A program made the translations under genes and the position numbers. Source: Gremmenia infestans (Eukaryota > Ascomycota > Leotiomycetes > Helotiales > Hamatocanthoscyphaceae). From it: 64,000 bases of DNA. Numbering within the stretch: the first letter of the stretch is position 1; each line of letters begins with the position of its first letter. Shown here one piece after another: positions 45,991 through 59,088 of the stretch. The stretch is from contig JAFEVB010000007.1 of NCBI GenBank assembly GCA_032629725.1, positions 1,302,001 to 1,366,000 on the forward strand, given 5' to 3'. Below the pieces are notes generated by a model. It saw only the letters and a program-made list of their open reading frames with translations. It did no database searches and was not told the DNA's origin.

Positions 45991-46867
45991 TCATTCCTCC
46001 ATACATGGCTTCATCATCTTCCTCAATAGCCCTATCAGATTCGCGTTCTCAAGTGCTGCCGCAACGCGTTCTTTGTCTGCCAATTGCTTGTTGACATCGT
46101 CCGCCTGACTGTGTGTATCCTTCTTAATCTTAACCTCGACCCGGTAACTAGGAGGTAGAGCCTGTTCCAGACGCACGCGTACACCAAGCCCAATGACAGT
46201 TGCTAGTGAACAGTGCGTAACCGTGGGAGTGAGTTCTACCAGTACCCGTGAAAGAGCAGAGGGGTTCGAATGGTCTAAAGGCGAAGTGAGGTGGACATCT
46301 TCGAGTTTGACTACTCCTAGAGATGCCAGAGAAAGAGGGTGTTCGGGATCAGAGATGGGGGCGATGAGGTCTACAAGATGAAACATCAGTTGCTGGATCC
46401 CCATCTAGGACGAGGATTTGAGGTAAGATTCGAGACGTAAATAAAAACAGTACAGATAGAAGACATGGCTGAAACGAATAATCTATATATAGCCTCCGCA
46501 GTTTGTAAACAGTTCCATCCTTGAACCAGAATATGAAGAATCTTGTTGCCGAGCAGGTGGAAGGCATAAAAAGCAAAGAGTCTGGAATCTGAAAGCTGAA
46601 AGCTGAAGGCCAGAAATAAACACTCTGGGACTGACCGTATATCTCATGAACGTCAATAGGTTCTACGCTGGAATCATCCGAGTCTGTGTCTGAGAAGTCC
46701 GACATATAAAACGGGTCCAACGAATAACTAGGCTTGCTCATCAAGAGGTCGCGGATGCCATCCTTGTTGGAAGACGCATCATTCTGTCTCCGCCGCTGTC
46801 TGTGCGATGGAAGTTCAGATATATTCAAGATTGTAGGGTTGGCGTTGTCGAGCGCGACAGAACCCAT
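45991..46867 (-). CDS. CIA2: Cia2/MIP18 cytosolic Fe-S targeting factor
   Basis: Two exons, 203 residues: 46867-46636 and 46370-45991, with a 265-nt intron, the longest in the window. Cia2 (FAM96B/MIP18) with Met18 and Cia1 hands Fe-S clusters to nuclear and cytosolic proteins such as DNA polymerases. The N-terminal 70 residues are an acidic, Ser-rich variable part. The DUF59 fold starts HEIYDLIAPISDPEHPLSL and continues VELTPTVTHCSLATVIGLGVRVRL, with the reactive Cys in THCSLAT. It ends KVHS-free with MKPCMEE. Length is usual for fungi. Confidence 0.92.
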
Positions 46868-49800
46868 CTTGAAAAAGTAATCGTGTCCCGGGGTGGAAAG
46901 GCAGGTCCAGGGTTGTCGCAGTGCGTCAATACTTCTAAGACCTGTTCAGTGCGGATATGGGCGCTTGAAAGACCAATATCGTCGTGGCAAAGGAGAGGTG
47001 GGTGGGGTTGGTGGGTGAGGTTCTTGCAAACTAAAAAACCTGATAGCGATAAGGTAAGGTTATCGATAAGACAAGGCAAGGCAAGAGCAAGACGACAGCC
47101 GTGGTCACGTGTAGATACAATTTAGACCAGTTCGTTTGTTCTCGATCATCTTTGGTCGGTCACAATGATCAACGAGTTTTAGGTTTATGGAACCATGACT
47201 TGATTGGAAGCCGGTGGAAGGGACTATCAGCCCAATAATACCTTCCCATTCTGTGCCTTTTTCCAGTTTTACAAAATGACGCTCAACTCTGTCGATGCAT
47301 ACTTTGAAGCATATGATGGCTTGAATACTTGCCTTGCGCAAATTCCATGCATATCCAGATAGTCGTCATCTCCTCCAATTAAGCTTCTTAATCTCTTGAA
47401 ACACTATAGCTGAATCTCAGCCTAGGCTTGAATAGGCAACTTGCTGAAATCTAGATCTGTTGTTGCGTTGCCTCCCAGCCTCCTTGCTCATAAGAAACAA
47501 GAATAAGGTCAAGATAAGGTTTGCATCTCATCTCGGACATCATGTTCTCGAATAGCCAGGGCCGTATCGGTCTGCATTAGGCCCTGTCTAGCCATGGGCA
47601 GCAATCATTCAACAGTGTCAAAACGGGTTGGCAAGACGCATCAAAACGGATTGCAATACGCAATAGAGGCCCACAGCCCTCCCGTGCCTAAAAGGAATGT
47701 TCCGGATATATTTCCATTTGCAAACAGATATGGAAAGTAGGAGCCGGTTACAATTGCGATTCTTAGCCTCCCTCCTTGCACATACTATAATGCCGGTATA
47801 TAGGTATTCTCTGAAAATTCATGCAAGATGAATCTTTGACTCAGGTACAGCACAGTACAGTACAGTACAGTAACAGTAACAGTACAGTTGCCGCATGCAG
47901 CCGCAATACTCCGTAAAAAGCCCTAGGCGTCCACCATGCATGGAACAATGGGCAATGTTCTCCCTCCCACGCTAGCTTGCCCCCTGTACAGTAGGTACCG
48001 TCTGGCCCCGTGAAGCGCGTGGTTGATGCTGGAAATTTCACCAAAGGATTCGGAGTATGCGCCGCCTTGCATGGCAACAACGTGCGTATGCGTCAACTTT
48101 CAAGGGGCATTTTATTGAATATCCCATATCAAGGGTTTTGGGGACGAGAACCGGCAAAGCATCAAGCAAAACACATTGCTGCAAACGCAATTGAGCTAAA
48201 GCCATGTGGCTGGATAAAAAGGTTTCTTTCTAACTTTCTCTTCTCCAGCTCGGTACTGGGACTCTGGGCGGACGGAATGCACCACACCAACGCACGCTAG
48301 GTAAGGTTAGAAGCCAAACGGGAGTCGAGTCAGTGGACTGTGGATGCAAAGAACCGTTGTTTGATGACCGCTAGATCGGTTATGGCACTCAGGACGACCG
48401 AGGTTCCCCAGCCTCTGTGCCATCTTGTTCTACCGTCTACGGAGGGAGTACTGTACTGTACAGTGTTCGACGCTTTTTGAGAGGAGACATTCAGAAAGAC
48501 TAAACGGGGAGAGATCGTCAGTAACTGCAGCTAATGCAAAAGTACTTTATACAGTAAGTTTATTACTTAGGTAGGTACTATACAGCAAGTACTTAATACT
48601 AGCTCAACAAGGTACTTCTGCATACTACGATTACCCAATATACTTCATATACTGCGGGGCAATCCCCACCTACCTACTACTGTAATTACAAGTAAGTACC
48701 AGACAGGACCATTTATCTACCTAACTTGTACCTCTACTTTACTGTAGCTTTGACAGCGGGCACGGCTAGGATTTAGTGGACGGTTTAGGACATGCGACGA
48801 CCCCAAGATCTTCCCGTCCGTCACCAACCTCCACAACAACAGGATACGTAATTCTTTTATACGAATCTCATATTACTTCAGGTACTCCGTATAACCACAA
48901 CTCCGAATACGACAGCGTCGATCAGTTCCTGTTGCGTTTCAGCCTCCATCGCATAGCGATCATAGCGATCCCTATAGCACCCGCACCTGGATCGCACCAT
49001 TGAGAATTTGAGACTGGCTTTTCTGTCTACAGAGCTTCTTCAGATGATCGTCACTACTGTCAAACAACTCGAAATAGCATAAGATCTCCAGCCGCTATTA
49101 TTGTACCCACGTTACTCAACTCCAAAGTCCAAGTGTAGGCAAGCCACTGTACAATACAAACCTCAATTTGCCATCTGTTTTGCCTTCAGCGGGATCTAAC
49201 CACCCACCCACCTCCACGTCCTTGCCTCATCTGACCTACCGCTTCCTCCTCGGCCTTCAAGGGCTCTCACTGCCTGCCAAGGGTCGAACAGATCGAACTA
49301 CTTGCACGTGAAGGCCACCCACGCTGCAGCCTGCATTTGGTCGTTCGCAAAGTTCCGTGGATCCAGGGCCCAGGTGCCAGGGGCCAAAAGCAAACCCACT
49401 ACAGGGCAATCTGGCACTGCATTTTGATGGGTACCCGCATTTCAAAAGAGAGGGGCAAAATATAACCTTGACCACCATCCTGGTCATAGGCGACAGGGAA
49501 GACGATACCGTTACTTGAGACCCCCCAGACGCCGCCCGTAACTCCGTAATCCCTCCTCTCTTCTTACAGCGGCCTGCCTAGCGGGTACTTGGGACTCTTC
49601 GCGGCCCACGTTGTACCGTACCGTACCATAACCAGACCACGGGGACGTCTGCTACTCGAAGCCTCGAAGCATTACAGAAGCGCGTTCCTGACTTTCTTCC
49701 TTCCCTTCCGCGCCCGTTGCGCTTTTCTACCATCCTACCTTTGGCATAGCTCTCTACCTTGAGACGCTGTTGCATGACTGCAAACTTCAGGAGCAATCAC

Positions 49801-50239
49801 TCTCCCGTTTGTGCGGGTAAGCTGTGGTGGCAGCTTTGACTTCACACATTTTCCTCCCTCCCGTGTACCCCAATGCGAACTGGTACCAAAACAGTACAAC
49901 CACCCGAAATATAGGTAGGCCCTGATCGCCCTATGAACCCTTTTTTAGAAGTCAAAACGCTTTTTATCTTGATTAGTCCAGGACTCGCGGCCTTGCTAAT
50001 GTTTCTAGGGTTTGTTATAACCACGAGGTGAAGCCCTCGGAACCTTACCGGAACCATTAAATTTGGGCATATCCGTCATCAACTTCAGTCGCCCACTATT
50101 TGTTTTTTTATACAGTCGGGCTGTTAGCTCTCGATCGGAGGAGTAGCTACTGTCTGCTAACACCAGTCCATTGCGTCACAGATCGCGCAAGTGGTTGACA
50201 ACTTGACAACGTCGGCGCAAAGCCCATCTATCGCATACA
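46868..50239. other. 3.4-kb gene-free stretch with short repeats
   Basis: No frame has a credible start and splice structure. It holds a CAGTA-type microsatellite at 47843-47887, a GTACTGTACTGTAC word near 48448, GTACCGTACC near 49613, and a TAGGTAGGTACT/ACCTACCTACT imperfect inverted pair at about 48570-48680. The right end is the likely promoter of the Zn2Cys6 gene. Confidence 0.45.
47843..47887. repeat. (CAGTA)n microsatellite
   Basis: Tandem CAGTA units with some CAGTAA variants, in non-coding DNA. Confidence 0.85.
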
Positions 50240-53200
50240 ATGGCTGGTGATCCTGGGAATAGGAGACTCCTCCCTCAAAGCTCACAGATGCAGAGTTTCT
50301 CATTTACGCCTAACAACTTTGGGCAACGAGAAAATCAAAAGAGTGCGGCTCCTTACCTTCCAACTTTTGACCCCTCATTTACAATGATTCTAATTTATAC
50401 TTAGACTATGTCTTTGTCGACGAGCACAACCGTCATAAACGGCTAAAGGGTAAGTCAGAATTCAGCCTTGAATGTTTGGATACTGACTTTGCATAGTGAT
50501 GCGCGCATGTGAAGGATGCAGAAGGCGAAAGATCAAATGCGACGCGGCGACAACCAATACATGGCCATGTTCAGCATGTATCCGCCTGAAGCTACATTGC
50601 GTACCCCCGACTGTCAACTACGATCGCGATTTTCCATTGGATGGGCAGGCCTTTGAAGCGGATAGGATTGTGTACGAAGGCGGGGGAAATGGCGACGATG
50701 ACTACCAGCAGCAGGTGTCTATGCAGCAACAACACCAACTAACTAGCCCGCATAAGAACATACCTCCAATATATACGCAACAACTGCCATACTCGGCTGA
50801 ACCTGTGGGTGTCTATCAGAATGTACCTTATGGCGCGCCATCTTCAGCACACAGTCAACCGAGTATGCATTATAACAACAGCATGCAAACCCCCGTAAGC
50901 ATAATCGACCAACATCAGCAATACACTCCACAAAATGTCTTCCCAACACCACCTCTCCAAGGTTCACATCCAGAATCACCGGAAACGTACGAGCAGGACC
51001 AGTATGGGCAACAGGATCTGGGTGATTTGTTGGGAGAGCTCAGGATGAACGAGGCTGGGACAGGTAAGGATTGTTGTGCACCTAGTCGATATGCTGATCA
51101 CTAACCTTGAATAGCCCCGTACCTGAATAGCAAGAACAAAAATAAGACATTGGTCGAGGAGCCGGTGTTTGAGGATGTAGATGAGTACAAAAACGTCTTG
51201 CCAGTCTCGGTACCAGGACCAGATCTCAAAGTGAGGATACCACCAGAATTGATGCCAGACGAGGAGACTGTATTACACTACTTCGACATATATTTTGTAA
51301 ATGTTCATCCCTACGTACCGGTACTGAACAAAGCTCTGTTCTACCATCAATGGCATACCAACCGAGAAGCTATTTCGCCGCTTATTTTAGAAGCTATATT
51401 CGCAATAGCTGGAAGACTTGCAGATGAGCCAGCTCAAGGACACCAATGGCTAGCACTTGCATCAAGTGAGAATCAGATATGTGTTTTGTATACTAATACT
51501 AACGATACTCCAGAACACGCCGATTCCTTTATGGATGTCCCACGTCTTAGCACTCTCCAAGCGACCCTAATTGTTCTGAAGGCAAGAGAATCAGCGCCAA
51601 AACGAGGCTACTACTACCGCTCATGGATGACTGTTGTTCAATGTGTACAAATGGCCAAGGATTTGGGCTTAGATGAACACTATGAAGAGCACAAGGCCGG
51701 TAAACCGTGTGGTTCTGATCTTGCCGATTGCGTTACCAAGACTCGAATTTGGCAGACCATTTTCATCTGTGAACTAATGATCGGCTCACCCCAAGGTCAG
51801 TTTGTACCTTGATTTCTAAGGGCTCTATCTAACAGATAACAGGACGTACGGATCTATCCGTCGATGCAGAATCTTTGGATCTTAGTATACCCAGACCAGC
51901 ATCAGGGCTTGATGACTCCGAATACCACATTTCCCGCAATTTCACTTATTTCACAAGGGTCGTTCGCAATGTCAGGAGGATGAACAACGTCTATTCGAGA
52001 ATCAAAAAGAAGAAGGAATGGGGTATTGATCCCGACTTTGTACAACTAAATCCCTCTTTTGACGCCTGGATGAACGATCTTCCCCCAGATTTACAGATAA
52101 CATTTCCTCCGGACGGATCTCCTCCGTGGTTGCCATCTCACTACATTGGAAACATTCACTCCTATTATTACCTCAGCATCATTATGTTACACCGACCACA
52201 ACTTACATTTATGGAGCCAACGGATATGCATGGAGGATGGAAACACCACATGATGATATGCTATTCGTCAGCGAAACTCTTGTGCCGCGTGCAAGAGGCT
52301 ATCTTGCAGTCTTTTGGGCTGACTGGACTTTTATGCATGCAAAGAGGTGTTAATTTCACCATCTATTGCGTTCTGACTTGCACAGTTCTCCATTTGGTAT
52401 GTAGAATCATTTTTGCATTGATTCATGACTAAACAGTGATAGGTCGCACTTACGTCCCCCGATCCTGAACTCAATACAGACGCCCGTGAATACTTTACTC
52501 GGCATATGAGAATTTTAGAAAAATGCACAAGCTCCTGGCCAATGCCGGATATGCAACAGCAAATTGATGCATTACGAGAGGCCTTTTCTGCTGATACCAG
52601 AAAACCTTTTGTGCTAAAGCCAAGCTTTCCTTATGGCAGTCCAGGCCCAAGTATGAGTCCTCCACGGGCAAACGCCCAGTATCGTCAAGCAGGAGGACAT
52701 CACGGTTCCATAGACCAGAATGTGGAGCATCAACATGTCCAACCACAACAGCACGTCAGTTATACAAACCACCCCATCACACCCCCTATTTCAGCTGGAG
52801 GTGTTGCGGACACGAAGAGTGACTCTCCAGCCGCGCAGTCTCTGGTCATGATGGCCGCGCAACGAGCGCCACAGCCGCAGCCAGCAACAAGTGGGGTTCA
52901 AATGCCCGATCCAGGCAGCTGGAATCCCACTAGAATCTTCGAGTAAGCTGTCCGAATTCCTTTCCACTTTGCATTGCACATTGCTAACCAGATTACAGCC
53001 AGTGGAATACCACTTTTGGTACGCCTCAAACCTCCGCTCCTCCTCCACAACAGACCCCTCTAAAACTTTCCGTATCAGGTGCCCAGGAGATTCCAACATT
53101 ACCTGAAATGCACACTCACCCGAACGCCAGTCTACCAGGCACTCAGACGGTCATTCCCCCACAACAATACTCAGGGGCCGCAATTCCATCTTTTGTCAGC

Positions 53201-53314
53201 CCCAGTATGTGGCAAGAGTCTGTTGCAAGTGTGTATGAGGGTGGTTTGAAGAGACACGCTACTTGGGATTATGATGACAGTAATATGGGCAGTGCCCTGA
53301 AACGACCACGATAA
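50240..53314 (+). CDS. Zn2Cys6 fungal transcription factor
   Basis: Eight exons, 905 residues: 50240-50342, 50405-50449, 50497-51063, 51115-51465, 51514-51795, 51843-52396, 52443-52942, 52999-53314. A binuclear zinc cluster at residues 54-84 has the form C-x2-C-x6-C-x9-C-x2-C-x6-C with the basic stretch CRRRKIKC, preceded by YVFVDEHNRHKRLKVM. A Gln/His-rich disordered region follows, then the fungal_trans regulatory domain (HYFDIYFVNVHPYVPVLNKA ... RSWMTVVQCVQMAKDLGLDEH) and a long Gln/Pro-rich C-terminus ending SALKRPR. Exon 1 is the least certain: its donor GTGCGG is weak, though phase and length fit. The regulon is unknown. Confidence 0.85.
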
Positions 53315-53988
53315 CTAACGACGCAATGAAATGCTACAAAACATAGAAACACGGCTACATGATTTTCAGGACATTTCGGTTTCCAGCGGACTCGGCTCGA
53401 TCCAATGGAAAAGGACTGGGTTCGCTACACAAAAGTTTTGTGTCGCTGTTTTAAGAAGGATATTAGCCTGATGCATTCAGCCGGTGACGAATACAACGAA
53501 TCAAAAAATGACGTTCTGGGACTTGCCTATTTGGGAAAGACCGCAATCGTTATGAGGCTACAAGGGTGGATGGGTGGAGTACTTGACGTAAAGTCTGCAT
53601 TTGGGAAGGAGTTACGTTAGCTCGAGGGCAGGTCACATTAGGGTATATACGCGTGGATCATCTTGATCTTGGCTAGGATTCTTGCATATGGTTTGTATAT
53701 TTGCGCTGGCATATATTTTACGTTTGTCATGGTTGCCATACCCCTGTCTTGGGGCAGGTATCGGGACATGTATCTCTAGTTTACTTGTGTCTGGAATATC
53801 AACACGCTTCAGGGATGAGTGTTGCATATTTCGACTGTCAGGTCCTTCAATCTGTTGTGATGTAGAAGATCGCCATTGCTGAATCGAAGTCGATGAATTG
53901 GTATGCCCTCGCCAAACACTAAGAATAGTTGAGGGAAGATTGCTCTTCAATTCTTTACACATTATCGTCGTTAAAAGTATCTTACATG
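53315..53988. other. Intergenic between convergent genes
   Basis: 3' regions of the Zn2Cys6 and MBL-fold genes. No gene seen. Confidence 0.5.
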
Positions 53989-55065
53989 TCATGTTTCTCG
54001 TAAGAATTTGTGGTCTCTCCAGCCCATCCTCCAAACCTGCGTCTTCATGGAATCCAATACCCTTTTTTTAACGCCATCCTGACTTCCACCATATTTATCT
54101 CTTATTTCTGTCCCCACAAATGCTCCATGCGTCGATGAAAATGCATGCTTCTGCAAAACACTCCACATCCCAACAATCTCCTCAGCTGATAGAGGAATCA
54201 TGTTGGGGATACTCCACATGAAGGAATAAGAATTCATCCCAGATGGCCTGCTTCCCTTTCCTCCATCAGGACCCTTACTCCAATCACCCAGTCCAGCCGG
54301 TGCGGTGACGAGGGTGTCCGCTACGAGTAATTTTTCAAACGCCAAACATACCAAACTCCCAGGGAAATGTCCACCAAGCTTCAAAGCCTTAACACCCGTC
54401 TTCTCTCCCCTAACCTCAATCTCCTCTTCCGTGCCCTCGATAAACGTCCTGGCCTTGCCGAGTCGATCAAGGCGGTTAAGCCACTGCTTGTCCTCCCAAC
54501 TCAAATACACCGGACAGTCAAAAGCATCTGCCCACTCCAGATGCGTGGTATAATAGTGTGGGTGGCTTATAACGATAGCTGCCAAGCCCCCGAGACTATT
54601 AATAGACTCTTTCGTCTCCTCGTCAAGAAACGTGATGCAATCCCAAAGCACATTGCCAAACGGCGTTTTGATCAAAATACACCTCTGCCCGATAGCTACC
54701 TTGGGCTCGGTCCAAATACTCCAGAAGCGGTCGTCCTCATCAATAACCTTCCATTTGTTTTTGCAGCCTTGCGTCTTTAGTTCCGACAAGGTGGTGAAGG
54801 CTTGGCCGGTCGGCGGTACGGACTGCCGCGGGTCATCACAGATTCGACAGCGCATTAAGAGTTCGCGGTCTTCGGTATCGTATTGCGTGCCGCAGGCTGT
54901 GCAGATGAGGAGACGGTCTGAGTTTGAGTCCATGCTGTTGACTGCTGGTGGTGTATCGCCGTAGTGGCCTCTCATGGACTCGAATTCATGTTCTACCACA
55001 TAACGAACCTGATTACTGGGAGTCGTGGGCGTTTGAGAAGAGGGGGTGGTTGTGCCGGAGGCCAT
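53989..55065 (-). CDS. MBL-fold protein with N-terminal zinc knuckle
   Basis: Single exon, 358 residues. After a Thr/Ser/Pro-rich start, residues about 54-76 carry two Cys pairs (CTAC ... CRIC, C-x2-C-x14-C-x2-C) that should bind zinc. The rest is a metallo-beta-lactamase-like fold: ILIKTPFGNVLWDC, the motif SHPHYYTTH in place of the canonical H-x-H-x-D-H, GGHFPGSLVCLAF, LLVADTLV, and a late STHGAFVG His. The Asp of the usual motif is not seen, so either one metal is bound or activity differs. No substrate can be named. Divergent from the amidase, 287 bases between starts. Confidence 0.8.
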   Translation of the reverse strand: MASGTTTPSSQTPTTPSNQVRYVVEHEFESMRGHYGDTPPAVNSMDSNSDRLLICTACGTQYDTEDRELLMRCRICDDPRQSVPPTGQAFTTLSELKTQGCKNKWKVIDEDDRFWSIWTEPKVAIGQRCILIKTPFGNVLWDCITFLDEETKESINSLGGLAAIVISHPHYYTTHLEWADAFDCPVYLSWEDKQWLNRLDRLGKARTFIEGTEEEIEVRGEKTGVKALKLGGHFPGSLVCLAFEKLLVADTLVTAPAGLGDWSKGPDGGKGSRPSGMNSYSFMWSIPNMIPLSAEEIVGMWSVLQKHAFSSTHGAFVGTEIRDKYGGSQDGVKKRVLDSMKTQVWRMGWRDHKFLRET

Positions 55066-55352
55066 GTTATATTAGAAAGGGAGGTGAGGGGTTACTTGGT
55101 CGATCCATCATTCCGGAGTGGGAGGTGAGATTGTGAGTTTGGTTAATCAAGCTGCCCCTCTATCACGTGATTTGATACTGTGGAAACTTCCATGGTGGGG
55201 GATCCAGATGAAGAAGGTACAACCGATATCGTGGAATCCAGCCAGCATAAGAACTATACAATCATCTTCGTCCCATCTCCATTTGTTCCTCTCCTGTCCA
55301 TAACCTACAATAATACACTGTCCTCACGATATCTGAATAAACTCGGACTGCC

Positions 55353-57207
55353 ATGATGGTCTTTCTTCTTGATTATTTCCAGCACAAGCGGGACTGGTAA
55401 GCTCCACTCCATCTTCCCCACATTCCCCTCTTATCAACACTAACCCCGTCACAGTAACTTCAAGCAGACAGAAAGGACACAACGAATACAAGCTCTCCCT
55501 AGCTATCATGGCCCCTTCACATCCCCAGAACGGCACATTCTCTCCAAACCAATTGAAGAACTCGTGCAAGATGTACACAAACAAGTCACACATCCCATTG
55601 ATATCTTACGCGCCTACGGCAAAGCCGCTCTCAAAGCACACGAGAAGACGAATTGCGTGACAGAGGTTATGATTGGTGCCGCAGAAGGATGGACTACAGA
55701 TGGGAGTATAAATATGGAAGGGCCTCTAGCAGGAATTCCCATCTCGCTCAAGGACTCGGTAGTGGTTGGGGGGTTTGATACTTCTGTTGGATATAGTAGG
55801 AATGTTGGAAACAAGGGGGGTAGGGATGGGACTATGGTGAGATTATTGAAAGATGCTGGGGCGGTGCCGTATGTCAAGACGAATCTGCCGGTTACGCTGC
55901 TGAGTTTTGAATCGACGAATGATGTTTGGGGGAGGTGTACAAATCCTCATAATAACAAGTTCTCTCCCGGTGGATCAACGGGTGGAGAAAGTGCTTTGAT
56001 GGCTGCTGGTGGTGGGAGAATCGGAATTGGTTCTGACGTTGCTGGGTAATTGTCTCCTAATTAGTAAGACACAATTCACTAACCCTGGTTCTAGGAGTGT
56101 TAGGGTTCCGGCACATTTCTCCGGAATTTACAGTCTGAAATGTTCTACGGGGAGGTGGCCGAAGAATGGAATGGTCACGAGTATGCCAGGTCAGGAAGGA
56201 ATTGCTGCTGTATTCTCACCTATGTCAAGGACTTTGGGAGATCTGTCATACTTTACAAAGTCGCTTATTGGGATGAAACCATGGACATATGACCATTCAG
56301 TACATCCAATTGTATGGAGAGATGATGTTACAAAGGAGTTTGAGGAGAAGAAGAAGTTCCGAGTAGGTGTTCTGCGTACCGATGGGGTAGTTGACCCTAG
56401 TCCAGCTTGTGCCAGAGCTGTGGACGAAGTTGTAGCAGCTTTAAAGAAAGAGGGTCATGAGGTAGTTGATGTAGAACCTCCGTCTCCATACGAGGCCCTC
56501 TACATTGCTTCTCAACTTCTCAACGCTGATGGCTGTAAGACTTACAAGTCATTCTTCCGAACTGGAGAATGGGAAGATACAGGAGCAAAGCAAATGAGTT
56601 GGCTCATGTCTCTACCTAGTCCTTTCAAGTATGTTTACTATCTGTGGGTCAAGTATGTCAGAAGAGACGATGTTTGGGCCGGTCTCGTCAAAGATTGGAA
56701 AGAGAAGTCCGCGTATGAGCAATGGAAGCTTGTAACAAAGAGAGAAGCCTACAAGGCGAAATTCCACGACTGGTGGGAGCATGAAGCTAAGGTCGATTTC
56801 ATAATCACGCCTCCTAATGCCACACCAGCAGTTCCTCATGACGGGATGAAAGATGCAGTCAGTAGCTGTGGATATACTTTCTTATTCAATCTCGTAAGTC
56901 TAATCTCCTTCAATTCTGCGATTATGCAAAGCTGATACAAAAGCAGCTTGATTACACATGTGGCATCATGCCCATAACTCACGTGGACAAATCACTTGAC
57001 CAGCTGCCTGCGAACTTCTCGCTCAAGAACTTGAATGGTGTTGCTCAAGGAGCTTACAAGCAATATGATGCCACAGCTATGCATGGCCTTCCGGTCGCAG
57101 TACAGATTGTGGGCCAGAGATTGGAAGAGGAAAAGGTGCTCGCTATTATGAAGAGGATCGAGGATGCATTGGGTGACGACAAATATCAGCTTTTGGAACT
57201 CGACTAG
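55353..57207 (+). CDS. Amidase-signature family hydrolase (acetamidase-type)
   Basis: Four exons, 564 residues: 55353-55396, 55455-56045, 56095-56893, 56947-57207. The amidase signature is complete: Lys114 in GIPISLKDS, cis-Ser189 in SPGGSTGGES and nucleophile Ser213 in DVAGSVRVP; the spacing of 75 and 24 residues equals that of mammalian FAAH. The glycine-rich GGGRIGIGSD lies between. Fungal members hydrolyse small amides, as acetamidase AmdS does, or fatty-acid amides; the substrate is not given by sequence. No signal peptide; the first Met-Met gives a hydrophobic start MMVFLLDYF. The neighbour upstream is an MBL-fold gene on the other strand. Confidence 0.92.
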
Positions 57208-57686
57208 AAAGGACAATTGCGATTCGATGTACATATCTGTAGCATGGCGTTTATGTTCTGGAGATATCTTGAATGTGAAGGTGGAGGCAATGATGTGTCA
57301 AATGAAGCTGCTGGGATTGGACTCACTTCAGGCCCTCAGGGTTCTTGCCGTCATCGGAGACGCAACAAAGCTGTACCTTCCTATCCAGTACTCCCGCATT
57401 CCTACATTTTTCGAGTAGGATGATTGTAGTACATGAAGATGACTGTTCTTGTGTAGTAGGTATGAGGGATGAAAGCGCGGCTCCGAAACCGGCAGGAGTA
57501 CATGTAGCCTCGCGCCAACCCCATACATTCATCCATCTACCCCTCCGATGTTCCCACATGCACACTTCCACTTCTACTATAAATCAAGACAACATCCCGT
57601 CTTATTTTCAATCCACATTCAAATTATCATAGTTCCTCTACAGTTTTGTGTCTTTTTGTTTCCTCAAATTCATTGATTGATACAAA
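57208..57686. other. Intergenic
   Basis: 3' region of the amidase and the promoter of the methyltransferase gene. Nothing else seen. Confidence 0.5.
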
Positions 57687-58810
57687 ATGGTGGCAAAACA
57701 AGAAGATCATTGGGATTCAGCGGCATATCAAAACGCGGCTTCCTTTGTACCAAAGTTGGCTACCAAGGTTTTGGAATGGCTGGATGTACGGGAGAACGAT
57801 GAGATTTTGGATATTGGGTGTGGTGGTGAGTTTTTGATTATGTTTCGTTGGGTATTTTGCAAGTGATTGATTGTTGCGTGGTGTTGAAATCGGGGTGGAA
57901 TGAAGGAGTGCAACTTACAACTTTCAAGGATACAATATGACTATGTTCCTCTGATCAAGTCAACATATGGTCTCCCTTATATCATCTTCTCTGATTACAT
58001 TTTACATTTCTATAGACAACGCCCATGCTAACAAATTCCAGACGGCGTCCTCGACCTCCAAATCAGCCCCACCTTCTTCAAAGGCACCGGCTTTATACAC
58101 GGCATCGACAGTTCAGAGTCCATGATCGCCACAGCAAATAAATCAGTATCTGCATACGAAAACCCAAGGCTGTCACACGTCTGCACTTTCGAAGGTACAT
58201 AGATCTATCTCCGTGCCAAATTCCAATCCCCGCACCGTCACTAACAGAAACAGTCCTCGACGCAACCCAACTAATCGCCTCACCCGCCCGCCAAACCTCC
58301 AGCTTCGACAAAGTCTTCTCCAACGCCGCAATGCACTGGATCCTACGCCCTGAAATCCACCGCAAGGCGTTCTTCCAAGGCGTCCGTAACGCGCTTAAGC
58401 CCGGCGGGATCTTTGTGTTTGAAATGGGCGGGCTGGGGAACGTGGCCGAGATGCGAGCTGCTCTTATTTCGGTATTGGCGAAACGGGTGGGGATTGAGAG
58501 GGCGAGGGAGGTTGATCCGTGGTTCTTTCCCGATGAGCGGTGGATGCGGGGGATGTTGGAAGAGACGGTGGGCGGGTGGAAGGTGGAGAGGATGGAGATG
58601 GAATATAGACCTACGGAGGCTGATCAGGGGGGTGTGAGGGCGTGGGTCAAGTTGATGGGGAAGCAGTTTTTTGATGCTGTGGAGGATCAGGCGGAGAGGG
58701 AGGAGTGTGAGAGGGAGGTGGGGGAGGTGCTGAAGACTGTTTGTGGGAGTCCGGGGGGTGGTGAGTGGATTGGGTATGTGAGGTTGAGGGCTATTGTTAG
58801 GAAGATTTAG
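57687..58810 (+). CDS. Class I SAM-dependent methyltransferase
   Basis: Three exons, 282 residues: 57687-57825, 58042-58194, 58254-58810. Motif I is EILDIGCGDG, formed across intron 1, followed by GIDSSESMI (motif post-I), FDKVFSNAAMHWI (the AMHW stretch of motif II) and LKPGGIFVFEMGG (motif III). This order resembles trans-aconitate methyltransferases and related small-molecule enzymes. The C-terminal part is charged. The first intron (216 nt) is long for this window. No biosynthetic neighbours suggest a pathway, so the substrate stays open. Confidence 0.88.
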
Positions 58811-59088
58811 GTTATGGGGTTTGAGATTATGCTTCCTTTCCTAGCGCTATATTAAATTTTTACAGGAAATATTCGCAGTCTTGAGTTCATGAAAATTCAC
58901 AAACATCACTCAAAAGCTATGAAAATGACTAGGAATTTTGAAGTATCATAGTACTTTATGTATTGTCATAACCGAATTCGTTTAATCTACCAAACGCCAT
59001 GATATAAAACAGTAGAATCAAGAGACCAAACTCCCAATACCCCCATTTGACACAATCGATCTTCACGCCCCCATTTCACCCCCTATTA

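Noticed and set aside
47843..48680. CRISPR-like or satellite array
   Set aside because: Short simple repeats without spacers; not a CRISPR and not a gene.
55353..58810. Amidase plus methyltransferase as a metabolite cluster
   Set aside because: No backbone synthase, transporter or P450 nearby; adjacency alone is weak.
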